From NCBI GenBank assembly GCA_025766275.1, contig JAFKAC010000076.1, forward strand, positions 227,889 through 291,888: a stretch of DNA of 64,000 nucleotides, read 5' to 3'. Both the position numbers and the translations under genes were made by a program. Source of the DNA: Lactarius indigo (Eukaryota; Basidiomycota; Agaricomycetes; Russulales; Russulaceae). Below are positions 1 through 11,502 of this stretch, one piece after another; position 1 is the stretch's first letter, and every line of letters starts with the position of its first letter. The notes below the pieces were generated by a model that did no database searches, was not told the origin of the DNA, and saw only the letters and a program-made list of their open reading frames with translations.

Positions 1-2863
1 CCCCATGACCCAAGAAGAAGACAAGAAGTTACATGAGTGGATCAATGAACAACTCAAAAAAGGGTATATATGACCCTCCAAATCTCCATATGCCTCATCC
101 TTCTTCTTCATCAAAAAGAAGGATGGAAAATTATGACCTATCCAGGATTACCGGAAGATCAATGCAGTTACTATTTGCAATCAGTACCCGCTTCCTCTTA
201 TCTCCAATCTCATTACCAACCTCAGTAATGCTCACATCTATACCAAACTTGACGTCAGATGGGGGTATAACAACGTACGCATCAAAGAAGGAGACAAAGA
301 GAAAGCTGTGTTCAAAACGCAATACCGATTATTCGAACCAACAGTGATGTTTTTCAGCCTAACCAACTCCCTGGCAATGTTCCAGACTATGATGAACTTT
401 ATATTTAGAAATATCATAGCCAAACACAAAGCATGTGGTACCGTCATTCGAGTGTACATGGACGACATCGGTATTGCCACTGGACTTAATTACTCCCTGC
501 AAGATCACATCGAAGTGGTCAAAGACGTCCTCTGCATATCTGCAGAGCACGATCTTTATTACAAACTTGAAAAATGTCTCTTTCATTCCCTGCGCATGGA
601 TTACCTGGGGGTAATCCTTGAAAAGGGGGTGACACGCATGGACCCCATCAAAATTTCCAGCATCAAGGACTGGCCCACACCAGTCAAAGTTAAGGACGTC
701 CGCTCTTTCCTTGGCTTCTGCAATTTTTATTGACCTTTCATACAAGGATTTGTGACCAAAGCATGACCCCTCAACAAACTTACATGAAAGGGAGTTGAAT
801 GGCATTGGGGGACGGAAGAAGAAAGGGCATTCCAAGACCTCAAAACTCTAGTCACAAGTGAACCCATTCTAACACATCCAGACCTCACACAACAATTCGA
901 ACTAGAAGTTGACACATCTGGTTTCGCAACCAGTGCAGTCCTTCTTCAATGAAAGGCAGATGGTAAACGACACCCCATCGGCTACTACTCATCTACACTT
1001 AATGAAGCCAAGCGAAACTATGACATCTACGACCTCAAACTCCTAGCCATTGTCAAGGCGTTCCGACACTGGAGACCCCTTTTGGCAGGCTCCCCCCACA
1101 AAATCAAAGTCTTCTCCAACCATCTTAACCTCCAGTATTGGAAGTCACCACAGAAGATTAGTAGGCATGTCGCTAGGGAAGTACTCAAACTCTCAGAATA
1201 CAACTTCAAGATTAATCACATTAAAGGAACCTCTAATGGACGCACCGATGCACTATCATGAAGACCAGACTATGACCAAGGGGAAAACAACAATGAAGGG
1301 GTAACAGTACTACCAGAAAAGGTCTTTGCCCGTGTGACCACATTCGAAGAACTACAACCCCAACACTGGAGACCTGAGATTTTGCCAGCAGATATGACCC
1401 CAGAACACCCCATCTACGAACAGGACCAAGCTAAGTTAAAGCCCTGGGTCGATGCACATAAACTAAAAAACATCGAAGGGACATGGTACAAAGACAGACA
1501 CCAAGTAGTCACCAGTGGTATTCATGATAAATGTACCATTATAGCTGCTCACCACGACCCTCCTGTCTATGGCCATCCAGGTATCAAACGTACCCTTCAA
1601 CTCACAGAACAACATTACTGGTGGCCACAAATGAAGAATGATGTCACAGATTACGTCAAAGGTTGTGCGGAATGCCAGCAGCACAAAGTCAACCTTCACC
1701 CTACTTGAGCGCCCCTACAACCTATCTACCCCAAACCAGAAGCCCTGCCATTCGAAACCATAGCAGTAGACTTCATCACTAAACTCTGTGTTTCCTGCAG
1801 CTACAACTCCATCCTAACGGTAACAGATCACGATTGTACCAAAGCCACCATTTTTATCCCTTGTAATGAAGAAATAACAGCCAAAGGAATGGCTGCCCTG
1901 TATGTCTCCCACATTTTCCCACGATTTGGACTCCCCTTGCACATTATCAGTGATTGAGACCCCCGTTTCGCATCCAAATTTATGCAAGAGATATGCAAAA
2001 TCCTTGGCATCAGCCAAAATATCTTGACCGCTTATCACCCCAGAACAGATGGCCAATCGGAATGAACAAATCAGTGGCTGGAACAATATCTCCACTTCTG
2101 GGTAAATGAACGACAAGACGATTGGGTTTGTTATCTACCAATGGCAGAATTTATGCACAATAACTGGCCTGATGAAATCACACGGGAGTCCCCCTTCTTC
2201 CTCTTATCAGGGTTCAACCCTTGCACTGATTGGACCAATAGGCCATCTCCTATTCCTCAAGTCTCTCTACAACTTGATCAGTTTAAGCAAGCATGACAGC
2301 GTGCCTTCTCCTGCATGCCTTGCACCCAGAAGTCATGGGTCAAACACAAAGATACACCCAGGTTCAAAGAAGGCGACCTTGTGTGGCTCGAGGGGTGCCA
2401 CTTACGAATGCACCAACCAACTGCGAAATTAGCTGCCAAGCGCCACGGGCCTTTTAAGGTTGTCCAGGTGATGTCTCCTGTCAATTATCACCTCGAACTT
2501 CCCATGCAGTGGAGTATCCATGACATGTTCCACATAGATCTTCTCACACCCTATCACGAGACACCCATGCACGGACCAAACTATCAATGCCCACCACCTG
2601 ATTTGGTCAATAACAAAGAAGAATACAAAGTCGAGCAGATTCTAGACTCTCAGCGATTTGGCAGAAGACGTCGGCTCCAATACCTCATAAAATGGAAGGG
2701 CTATCCTGACTCAGACAATCAATGGATAGATAAGGATGACGTATTTGCCGATGAAGCCATTCGGGAGTTCAAACATTCTAACCCCAACAGAGAAATGCAT
2801 ATAAGGATGACCTCTCACCATGATGAGTCTCCATCATCCATTTCTCCTATGTCCTCCACTTGA
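1..2863 (+). pseudogene. Ty3/gypsy pol, 3' part (copy A): RT, RNase H, integrase, chromodomain
   Basis: One reading frame runs from the window edge to the TGA at 2861-2863 but is broken by several stops, nearly all TGA. Domains in order: reverse transcriptase with the YMDD catalytic box at 455-466, RNase H with an LEVD motif near 900-915, the integrase HHCC zinc region and catalytic core (about 1540-2200), and a C-terminal chromodomain (about 2620-2780, with YLIKWKGYPDSDNQW). This order is that of a chromovirus-type Ty3/gypsy polyprotein. The start of pol, the protease and gag lie before base 1. Where copy B or D keeps CGA (Arg), copy A often has TGA, for example at 731-733 and 1260-1262, so the copy is dead by point mutation rather than by rearrangement. 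RT is about 90% identical by eye to copies B and D. Confidence 0.93.
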
Positions 2864-4021
2864 CACAATGACCAGCTCGCACTCCTCTCCACTCTTGTCA
2901 ACAACTCCTCTGCCACACTTGTCAACCCCGACTCCACCAATGACACCGCAGCCATTAGAGTTGCAACCATCAACAGTGCCGCCATGCAGCATGAGGACAA
3001 TGGGCCTATCACTGCTGAAGAATTGCAGCAGACACTGCAACGATTCCCTGTGCCCATACAGGGAACTCTCGACGACGATCCAGCAACAACTCAACCAGCA
3101 CCTCCACCAATGTACGCCCTCACAAATCCTGACACCGGTGAGCCCAAAACATTCATTACTGAAGACGAGTTGTTTTGGCTTCAAGCAGCTGTCTTGTGCG
3201 GTGAAACTGCCGAATGCCATGCAGAAATACAAGCAAGAATGGAAAGAGATGGCGGCGCAGTGGCAGCGGGAGCAACTGCATATTGCCACTTGCCAACGCT
3301 GAATGATGAAGGAGCAGAGGGAGTATTGGACAAAGCTGAGGATGAAGACGAGCTTAGAGACCATTACCCCATCAGGCACGCATTCCTTACACATGAATTC
3401 TATGCTGAAGATCCAGCCACCACTCCCTACCTTGTCAACGCAGCGGGGAACCCTTTACACAGAGGACGAGTCAATGTGGCACAAGCAGCTCATTATACAC
3501 CAATGGGCAAACAAGACCCTGCCACCAGAGCAGTTATCCCTGAAGGGTTCTGGGTCAATTGAGGACCCAATTACATTCCATTCCTGATCAAACCCCCCAA
3601 CAGACTGACAATACAAGCATCCCATGTACAGGTTATCCGAGGAGGAGACCCCTTCATACTTGGACTAGTTCCGGGGTTGGGTTTCCTTTATGGTAAACCC
3701 CTCTACACCACCCCCCATCTCCCAAAAGGCAACCGCACTTTCATTCCCCATGAGGAGTACTTCATGCTCCGCAATCGACATCCTACTGACCTACTACTAA
3801 TGTGCATTGGGGATGTCACCCTCACTCAAGAGCTACACCGGTTCCAGCAGTTTGCCTTTGCCAAGGACCAATTGGAGAGGCGGATTAGGCAGTTGCAGGA
3901 GGAGAAGTACATGGTAACTGAGGATAAGAAGGACAGTCTCTATTGTCTCGAAAGGGCTAACATATTGATGCGGATGGAGGATGAAGTGGAGAAGATGAGA
4001 CAGGAATTGAAAGTGGACTAG
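2864..4021 (+). pseudogene. Third ORF (ORF3) downstream of pol, copy A
   Basis: An open frame continues in the pol frame after the pol stop (2861-2863), is broken once by a TGA near 3559-3561, and ends at TAG 4019-4021, about 30 bp before the polypurine tract and LTR. The encoded protein of roughly 380 residues matches nothing I recognise. It matches, at a clearly lower level than pol does, the ORFs in the same position of copies B and D. Shared points are a PITAEELQQTLQRFP-like segment near the start, a mid-protein DPFILGLVPG...YGKPLY block (about 3651-3710), and a charged, heptad-like C-terminal stretch (about 3830-4018) likely to form a coiled coil. I see no signal peptide or membrane helix, so it does not look like an envelope protein. 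Function unknown. Confidence 0.7.
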
Positions 4022-4038
4022 TGAGGTGGGCCTCACTC

Positions 4039-4053
4039 CTGAAAAGGGGGTGA
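4039..4053 (+). other. Polypurine tract of copy A
   Basis: A purine run CTGAAAAGGGGGTGA lies directly before the LTR start TGTTAT at 4054, the expected place for the plus-strand primer of reverse transcription. Copies B and D have the same arrangement, and there the ORF3 stop codon TGA lies within this motif. Confidence 0.85.
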
Positions 4054-4562
4054 TGTTATGGTACGAACTGATTGTACGTTGTGGATGACTCATGGCTGGT
4101 TATGACTACAGCCCAACAGTAGCATTAGTCATGGACTTTTACATCGCATCAGTCAGCATGGTAGTTCGCATGTGATTACAACTCATGTATGACTCATTCC
4201 TAGGATAGCTGTACTAGGGTTCGAGCTAGTTACACTATTGGTTCTCTACTATTCCAGTGGCGCTTTAAAGCCTGTGCGTATCTGTATAAGTAGTTGTTTC
4301 GGAAGACCAAGAGTCCCCATCTTGGTCTTCTTCAATCCACCCTATTGACTCGTCTCTCGATTGCCTTAGTCTCAGACTAAGTGTGCTTCCACTTCTATCC
4401 ACCAAGGGATAGTCTTCTTGCATCTTTTGCTGCAGTGTGTGCCTAAAGTGCCCCTGTTCAGCTTGCATTGGGTTGACACATGATCCCCATTCGCCCAGTT
4501 TTTGCTAAGTTGATTATGCCTACCTCATATCCAAGTTGGACTCATGCCGGTGGAGCATAACA
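4054..4562 (+). repeat. 3' LTR of copy A (509 bp)
   Basis: It begins TGTTATGG and ends ATAACA, directly after a polypurine tract. It matches the LTRs at 5353-5861, 22349-23559 (interrupted) and 29646-30114. It contains a TATA-like TGTATAAG (4284-4290) followed by a perfect 11-bp inverted repeat, GAAGACCAAGA (4302-4312) and its complement (4320-4330), with the 7-nt loop GTCCCCA. Confidence 0.9.
4285..4330 (+). promoter_or_regulatory. LTR promoter with TATA box and hairpin
   Basis: TATAAG at 4285-4290 is followed 11 nt later by an 11-bp perfect stem with a 7-nt loop. The same unit recurs in every LTR of this family in the window. The position predicts a structure around the transcription start or 5' end of the element RNA; this role is inferred. 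Confidence 0.5.
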
Positions 4563-5352
4563 CTTACGTTATGTCTAAGCCAATGTATTGAAGCCTTGAT
4601 CTTATGCACACGAGACGCAATATACTTGCACATGAGGTCGACCACCCACCAAAATGATATTTGCTACCTCAGCGACATGCCTCACCTGACTGAGGTGACC
4701 CAGATTGGCCAAGATCTAACTAATGGTAATTGGGTCATCTTCCAATTCGCAGGTCAGTCCTCAAATTAACAGAACGTGCCGTGATCTAAACACAGTGTTG
4801 ATATCACGCTGTTGTAACTCGAGCGTTAGTGATACAGTTGTCGACCTGCTATTGTTCTGACTTCAATTTCAAGTTTAGTGCCTACGATCAATGTTCCAAC
4901 GTCCCAACACTGGACTTTTATAAACATGATCCCATTGTTCTACGTCCTCTCTCTCTCTCTCTCTCTCCCATCACTCCTTTGGCCCCTCCCTTGCAACCAT
5001 GCAGATAGACAACAACAACACCAATTCCCCGCAACCTGGCACTTAGCCTTTGTTTGTAGGGTCGTCCAACCTCATCGTATCATCCACTCTTTCATTGCGT
5101 CGTCATTTTTCTTTTCACATGTCAACTTACTTCGCCCATAGGACGCCCAGCCACACCGCACTTTTATCTCCGTGCATGCACTGTCATCAGCTACAACCCC
5201 GGCCTTTGTTCATGTTCCTTACCTTCATATCGAACACCTTTGTCTTTGTCTCAGCCACTTGTGCCCTATGCCTTGATTCCACGTCTCAACTCAGTTCCCA
5301 CCAATCCCACTTACTCTTTTTTTTTCATAACTTACCTTCTTACCTTACCCTT
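4563..5352. other. Non-coding spacer with a CT microsatellite
   Basis: No convincing gene. It holds a (CT)n run of about 11 units at 4946-4967. Short open frames here show no recognisable protein. Confidence 0.6.
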
Positions 5353-5861
5353 TGTTACGGTACGGACTAATTACATGTTACGACTGACTCATGGCCGGTT
5401 ATGACTACGGCCCGAACTAGTATTAGTCATGGACTCTTACATCGCATCAGTCAGCATAAGTAGTTTGCATGTGATTGCGACTTATGGATGACTCATTCCT
5501 AGGATAGCTGTACTAGGGTTCGAGCTAGTTATGCTATTGGCTACCTACTGTTTCCAGTGGCGCTTCAAAGCCCGCGTGTATCTGTATAAGTAATCGTCTC
5601 TGAAGACCAAGAGTCCCCATCTTGGTCTTCTTCAATCCACCATCTTGACTCGTCTTCTGTCTGCCTTAGTCGTTGACTAAGAGTACCTCCGCTCCTATCC
5701 ACCAAGGGATAGTACTCTTTCATCTTTCGCTGCAGCGTGTGCCAGTGTGCCCCTGTTCAGCTTGCATTGGGTTGACACATGATCCCCATTCGCCTGACCT
5801 TCGCTAAGTCGATTACGCCTATTCTAAGTCCAAGTCGGACTAACGCCGGTGGAGTGTAACA
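5353..5861 (+). repeat. Solo LTR of the copy A/B/D family (509 bp)
   Basis: It runs from TGTTACGG to TGTAACA and is flanked by the direct repeat CCCTT at 5348-5352 and 5862-5866. That 5-bp duplication marks it as a complete insertion reduced to one LTR by LTR-LTR recombination. It carries the same TATA box and hairpin (arms 5602-5612 and 5620-5630) as the copy A LTR. Confidence 0.92.
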
Positions 5862-5866
5862 CCCTT

Positions 5867-6983
5867 TCTGTGGTAGCTACAGGTTCGCCTGTATTTAAAC
5901 CACATCTCCCTGCTGAATGGGCCAGTGCTTGGTCGCCTTAGTTTCCCCCATCACTCTGTGTGCTTATCCTGGAAGTCAGGCCCTACCGCGGGCACTCGAA
6001 GGACCAAGCCCACAAGTCATAGTCTCATCTCATCTCGCCTCGCTCTTGCATGTTCTCAGGTCAACTCCCCTTGGTCCTTGACACTTCTCTTCCTCCTGTC
6101 TCACCGCTGCAGAATCCGCTCCGCTTCAGACTCACACAGACTCAGCTCCATACAGTGTCACACCTCTCAAGTCACCACCTACTTCCTCCTCATTGCATGC
6201 AAGCTCATAGTTGGCACCTCCACCCTAGGCTTTGCCACAAGACCCGTCACAACATCATCCTCACGACACCATCCCAACACGGCATGCAAGCCCCCACAAC
6301 ACCGCACAAAAATCCCGCTGCAACACCAATGTGAGTTCTGCCCCAATGAAAGCTGCAAACGACAACGACAACTAGGCCACTACAGCGATGGCGGTTACGA
6401 CTCGGACAACTATGCACCGACAACGGTGAGGACAATGATGGGCATGGCTAGTAAGTATCAGTAGCACCTTTAATATAATATGTAACTACAGTCCTACAAA
6501 CCCACAATGGGTTCAAAAACCCACCGAAATTGTGTCAGCCTGTATCCTGACCTGTTGAAATGCCTTGTGATGTTCTGATGTCAGGTGAATGTTGTGAGTT
6601 GTGAGTTGAGATTTTGATGTCACAAGTCTGGATGTCTTGAGTCATTGACTTGCAACATTCCGATGTCAGATGATACACTGGATATCCCCTTGATGAAATG
6701 TGAGGAATTATATGGATTACATTCAAATTATATTCTGCAGTATCATCAAGATGAATGACCCGAAATCATTGCCAATGAACAAGTTGATCACATGCTAACA
6801 TTATAGGTAATTACATTGTGAATTTAATTACAAAATATCCAGGACCAATACCTGTTTTTCATTGTGAAGTACATTGTAAATAAGCTCATGCTGTCTTATG
6901 CAATGACACTTTAGATTTTTTTTAATTATCTTCCTCATAAAATTAACATAAAAATCAATGTAACATCCCAAAATGCCCACAGT
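5867..6983. other. Spacer with one unassigned open frame; AT-rich 3' half
   Basis: An open frame (5925-6464, +, 179 residues) is rich in Ser, Thr and His. Near its end it has a CEFCPNESC cysteine pair and a GT donor-like site (GTAAGTATC) just after it. I recognise no family and cannot say whether it is an exon of a lost gene. From about 6480 to 6980 the sequence is AT-rich without a gene. No LTR adjoins the gag frame that begins near 6984, so the 5' LTR of copy B is missing or too diverged to recognise. Confidence 0.45.
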
Positions 6984-7869
6984 GAGATCTATCCAAAGTG
7001 GCGTATTCGACCAGAGAACAGTGGATGTCTTTCCATCCTTATCATCTTGAACGACAAGGAGACCACAACGTACCAACAAGATTTCTAGGGGCAGCTCAGT
7101 GGAGAGAACAAGGAGAAGATACCGGATACTTTGTAGAGTTCAACAGTCCTAACCGTTTCCAACCCGTTGAGTTCAATTTTGATCACCTCTGTTGGACCAA
7201 GGTTATGTGGAATCCTATAGACCATCGCTGGGACATTGTGAGACCAGCAGGAAGAAATTACAACTGTGACATCGACTCGTGTGAACTTAATAGTTGTGCA
7301 GATTATGGTCCTATCAACGGACAAATGCAAGAATATACAGACGAGGGGATTAGCGGAGAAGAAACTTCTAGCAACCAATCTCTGAGCAGGAGAGACACCC
7401 CTGCCGAGGATGCCAGCTTGGGAGCTATTGGAGAACATATTATACAATGAACTGAGTCCCTTACCATCCAACAACCTGAACCAGAAATAATCCACGTTCA
7501 CAGCCCAGCAGTTGCAATGGCCACTGCCACCATTACGCAAGAGGAGGTACAGCTAAGATCCGAAGCTAGGGATCAAATAGCCCTAGAAGAACAGAGATGC
7601 ATCACCGAAGAATCACAAGCAAACCTAGCTCCCATCAACCCATACACTGGTCATCAAATGACTGAGGATGACATAGCCATCCATCGTGCCATCGGGCCAG
7701 ATGTAGCTGACCCCCCTAGTGGAGGAGGTGGACCCCCTAATGATTTACCAGGAGGAGGACCACCACCCTGAGGACAAGGATTCGGAGGATTCCCTGGAGG
7801 ATTCCCAGGAGGGCCACCAGGAGGAGGACATCCCGGAGGAGGGTTACCAGGTGCAGGTTCCATTGTTCC

Positions 7870-8483
7870 TGATGAACAGCACACATGAAGATGATACTCA
7901 CAGTGACAAAGGAGACTGTGGTGAGATATCAAAGGTGGCTGGAAGCAGCAACAGGGGGTCAGGCAAGTAAAGCAAGATGGTTGTCTGGCACACAAACAGT
8001 GAGAACTGATGTTATACATTGGAGAGAAGGGAGCTTACCTGGCACACAAACAGTGAGAACTGATGTGGACCAGAAGCGTACCTGGTACTCTACTTATACA
8101 CTTTCTGGGAGTGACACTATACAAGGGATGTAACACAAGTCACATACTACAAGGTAGTTATTGTTCTACAAACAGACAAAGGAGTGGACGTTCTGAGAAC
8201 AAGGACAGAAAGAACAAGGAGAGTCCAGAAGTAAATGATATCATAGTGACATCATAATAAGGATAGACTTAAAGGAGAACAAAGAAAGATACAAGAACGC
8301 GTAGTACAATGGATAGTCTGGATATGTCCATATGATGTCATTGTACATGATGTCATAGATAAAGAAGTCCGAGATTGTACAGATCAAATCTAATCTAAAG
8401 TGGTCCTAATTAATTTACAGCAGTCCATATCTGTAAGTCCAGTCCGTTAGAGCTGCTAAGTGTGCAAGGGTCACTTATCAACA
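7870..8483 (-). repeat. Solo LTR, family 5, inside gag of copy B (614 bp)
   Basis: It runs TGATGAACAG...ATCAACA and is flanked by the direct repeat GTTCC at 7865-7869 and 8484-8488. A second member of the family lies at 26832-27441. Inside it a segment of about 27 bp beginning CTGGCACACA is repeated near 7985 and 8039. A TATA-like GTATAAG reads on the - strand near 8090-8100, which suggests the element was transcribed on the - strand. Confidence 0.88.
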
Positions 8484-9547
8484 GTTCCCCCCCCAAGTAA
8501 TAAATTAGCTGGTGAAGCACCCACAGTATTCGATGGAGAATGTGCCAAAGTCGAAGCATTCCTCATGCAGTGGCACGTCTACTGGGGCATGAACGCAGAT
8601 GAAGGCATTATGGCAACCCCATACTGACGCGCCTTACTTTTCCTCTCCTACATTAAAGGCATCAATGTTAGTGAATGGGTGCTGGCAATGCTCACATGGC
8701 TTAACAGCCAGATACAAACCGGCATACCCCAGACAAGCGAAGGACTATGGAATGAAGTCACACACAGCTTCATGCAGCGCTTCCGAAACACAATGGAACA
8801 AGAACAAGCCCAGTATGAGCTAAAGAGGGGCCTTAAAATGATTGGGGGCAATCTAGATGAGTATTGTACCCAATGCAAACAATTGATATGATGCACTCAG
8901 TATCGGCTGGATGATCCCCAGATGCTTGATCTATTCACAAGTGGACTACCCTCCGATCTCTACTCCAAAGTATACACCCTCGACTTGCCATGCAACTACT
9001 GAGAATGGAAGGAAGCTGCCACCACCCACCAACAACAATACATGCATCTTAAAGCAATGCTGAACAAAGGAGCGCTGCAGAGATCAGAGTGACTGCAATG
9101 ACAGCGCCAATGGCAGGGACCGCCAAGGAGCTCTTGGCAACCCAGAAACCTTCCAAGAGACCCAAATGCAATAGACACATCAGCAGATCAAATTTGAGGA
9201 TGACTAACAGGAGCAGAAGAACTACTTGCCCCACGACCCCCATACCGACCCCAAGGAGGGTTTTTACAAAGAGGAGGGCATAATAACCAAAGGCCAGTCA
9301 CCTGTTATAACTGCGGAAAGGACGGACACATGGCCCAAGATTGTAGACAACCATGAGGGGGATATCAACCCCAAGCATCAAGTAGTCGGTATATCGATAC
9401 TGACTATCATCAGCAAGAACCCAAAATCGCTACCAGAGCAGTTCAAGAAGTACCTCCTCAACAGTGCGCCAGTGACTGGCTTAACAGAGTAGCAGGAGAA
9501 TCAGATGATGTAAAGAACATCATCCTCCAACAACTATGGAAGAAGGA

Positions 9548-9554
9548 GGGTTTT
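9548..9554 (+). promoter_or_regulatory. Predicted -1 ribosomal frameshift site between gag and pol (copy B)
   Basis: In the gag frame the sequence reads G GGT TTT, a canonical X XXY YYZ slippery heptamer. Gag stops 10 nt later (TAA 9564-9566). The pol frame is -1 relative to gag and is open from 9509. Frame, overlap and heptamer all agree with programmed -1 frameshifting. Confidence 0.7.
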
Positions 9555-10711
9555 CAGGATGCCTAAACCCATCAGCCTGGGTAAGGGCGGTTAATTGTAA
9601 CAGTGTAATCATGACTCGCTACCAATCTATGAAAGTTCCAGTATCAATTCGCACCAGTTACACAATGGCCAACATATGAGCATTAGTTGACTCAGGAGCA
9701 ACTCACTGCTTCATAAGGCCATCCTTTGTCAAAAGGATGGGATTTGGGACCAAACCACTGGACGTCCCAAAGAAAATATGGAATATTGACAACACAGAAA
9801 ACAAATCAGGGTGTATCACCCATTACATTGATGTCAATGTGCAAACTAAAGGAATTAACAAGGAAATGCATTTCCTTATTACAGATATTGGGGATGAAGA
9901 TATCATATTAGGATATCCATGGCTCGCTACATATGACCCCCACATCAAATGGTCCCAAGCAGCTATACACAAAGCCATGCTCCCCATCGTCATCCAATCA
10001 GTAAACCCCCATATCGAGCGAATTATGCCAATAGTAGCAACCACCTCGGTACAGGACAACGAATATGAAGTAGTACATTCCTACGTTATCACCAACAAAC
10101 AGCGACAACAATTTGAAGAAGGCTGTCGAATCAGGGAAATGGCTACAGACCTTGCCATCGCGGCTCAACAATATAACACCAAAGCTGAGTTACCCCCTGA
10201 ATATCAAGAGTTTGAATGCCTCTTCAGTGAGGAAGCGTTGGACAGGTTTCCTCCCAGTAGACCCTGGGATCATGCGATCGAGTTTAAACCAGGAACGGCC
10301 GATGCCATTGACTGCAAAATATACCCAATGACTCAAGAGGAGGACAAGAAATTACGTGAGTGGATAGACGAACAACTAAAGAAGGGATACATACGACCCT
10401 CTAAATCCCCGTATGCATCCTCCTTCTTCTTCATCAAGAAGAAAGACGGGAAGTTACGGCTGGTACAAGACTACCAGAAAATTAACACTGTCACTATTTG
10501 CAACTAATACCCCCTCCCTCTCATCTCCGACCTCATTACTGATCTTAGCAACGCCCACATCTACACCAAACTCGACGTTAGATGGGGATACAACAATGTA
10601 CACATCAAAGAAGGTGATGAAGAAAAGGCTGCGTTTAAGATGCGATACGGACTATTCAAACCTACGGTGATGTTTTTCAGCTTAACCAATTCCCCTGCAA
10701 CGTTCCAGACC

Positions 10712-10716
10712 ATGAT
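10712..10716. other. Target site duplication of element N, left copy (ATGAT)
   Basis: ATGAT precedes the left LTR at 10717 and recurs at 18728-18732 after the right LTR. Joining the flanks through one copy restores the RT segment MMNFIF seen uninterrupted in copies A and D. Confidence 0.95.
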
Positions 10717-11487
10717 TGTAGCGGTATGACTTATCGCGACAACTAGACCAAGCAAAGTGTAAGTGAACTGACACGGTACACACTCAAGCCTAGCGCGGAG
10801 ACAAGTCACGCGCCGAACGTACAGGCACAGCGGAGGGTAGACACACGTGAGGACTTTATACAAGTCCAAAGGTCAGGTGATCACGCTGTGGCACGCTGAG
10901 TGGAGAACCAAGAGGACAAGTTAACATTGGAGAGGTAAGGGAAGTACAAGTGAATACGCACCTGAGTGGAGAACCAAGAGGACAAGTTGGTTCCACTCAG
11001 GACGCTACATGAGGGTTTATATACTATGCTGCGGCTGAGTTCGAATTACTATAGAACCTTGTTACTAAAGGTAAGTGTAATAGTAATGAGTCAGACGCTG
11101 ACGCGTCGTGTCTAATAATAGCGTTATCTATTGTGCTGACTGATGCACAGTCATTAACGCTGACAGAACGATGACGTGTCCTTATCTATGAGTCATAACC
11201 CTATACAACATAGTCTAGAACTATCTAGAACCTTCCCTGCTTATCGTCCAATGAGAAACTACTGTACTAATGAGGAAGGTGCCCTACAGAGGTAGCTCCT
11301 AATAAGGATATTACTCTCCCAGGGTCACGTGCTTGTGGGTGCACATGTTGGCATCACGTGACTAACCATCTTATCATATCTAATGATAAGGACTTGGATG
11401 TTTGACACAGCGTTGGAGTCTCATACCTCTACCAAATAAATCCATAAAAATACGGAAAAATAGGGCAAAAATAGAGCGTCCGTGACA
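10717..11487 (-). repeat. 3' LTR of element N (771 bp)
   Basis: On the - strand this LTR follows pol. It contains a - strand TATA box TATATAA (11017-11023) and a 27-bp direct repeat at 10896-10922 and 10962-10988. The second repeat starts about 35 nt downstream of the TATA box, where a transcript would be expected to begin. Confidence 0.95.
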
Positions 11488-11502
11488 TCACCCCCCTCCT
11501 TA
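11488..11502 (-). other. Polypurine tract of element N, overlapping the pol stop codon
   Basis: On the - strand the bases before the 3' LTR read TAAGGAGGGGGGTGA. The first three are the pol stop codon (11500-11502). This is the plus-strand primer position. Confidence 0.85.

Larger units (their letters stand above)
6984..9566 (+). pseudogene. Ty3/gypsy gag (copy B), interrupted by a solo LTR
   Basis: The frame starts without an in-frame ATG near 6984 and encodes an N-terminal domain, a Gly/Pro-rich linker (about 7715-7860), a capsid-like region after the solo LTR insertion (8489-9080), and a CCHC zinc knuckle CYNCGKDGHMAQDC at 9303-9344. It ends at TAA 9564-9566. In-frame stops (near 7448, 7769, 8626, 8889, 9000, 9091) are TGA and look like CGA derivatives. 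The solo LTR at 7870-8483 with one copy of its GTTCC duplication can be subtracted to give a continuous frame. Capsid and nucleocapsid function is inferred from the family. Pol follows in the -1 frame with a slippery heptamer in the overlap. Confidence 0.82.
9509..10716 (+). pseudogene. Ty3/gypsy pol, 5' part (copy B): protease and start of RT
   Basis: The frame enters from the gag overlap and encodes an aspartic protease with the catalytic ALVDSGATHCF motif near 9679-9711 and a downstream ILGYPWL flap-region motif near 9905. The RT fingers follow (KKGYIRPSKSPYASSFFFIKKKDGKLR, about 10378-10458). An in-frame TGA precedes the protease motif near 9676, and a TAA occurs at 10505-10507. RT stops abruptly at 10716 where element N is inserted. 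The next coding base is at 18733, after the target duplication ATGAT. Confidence 0.9.

Noticed and set aside
5353..5861. 5' LTR of copy B
   Set aside because: It has perfect CCCTT duplications on both sides and no gag directly after it, so it is a solo LTR.
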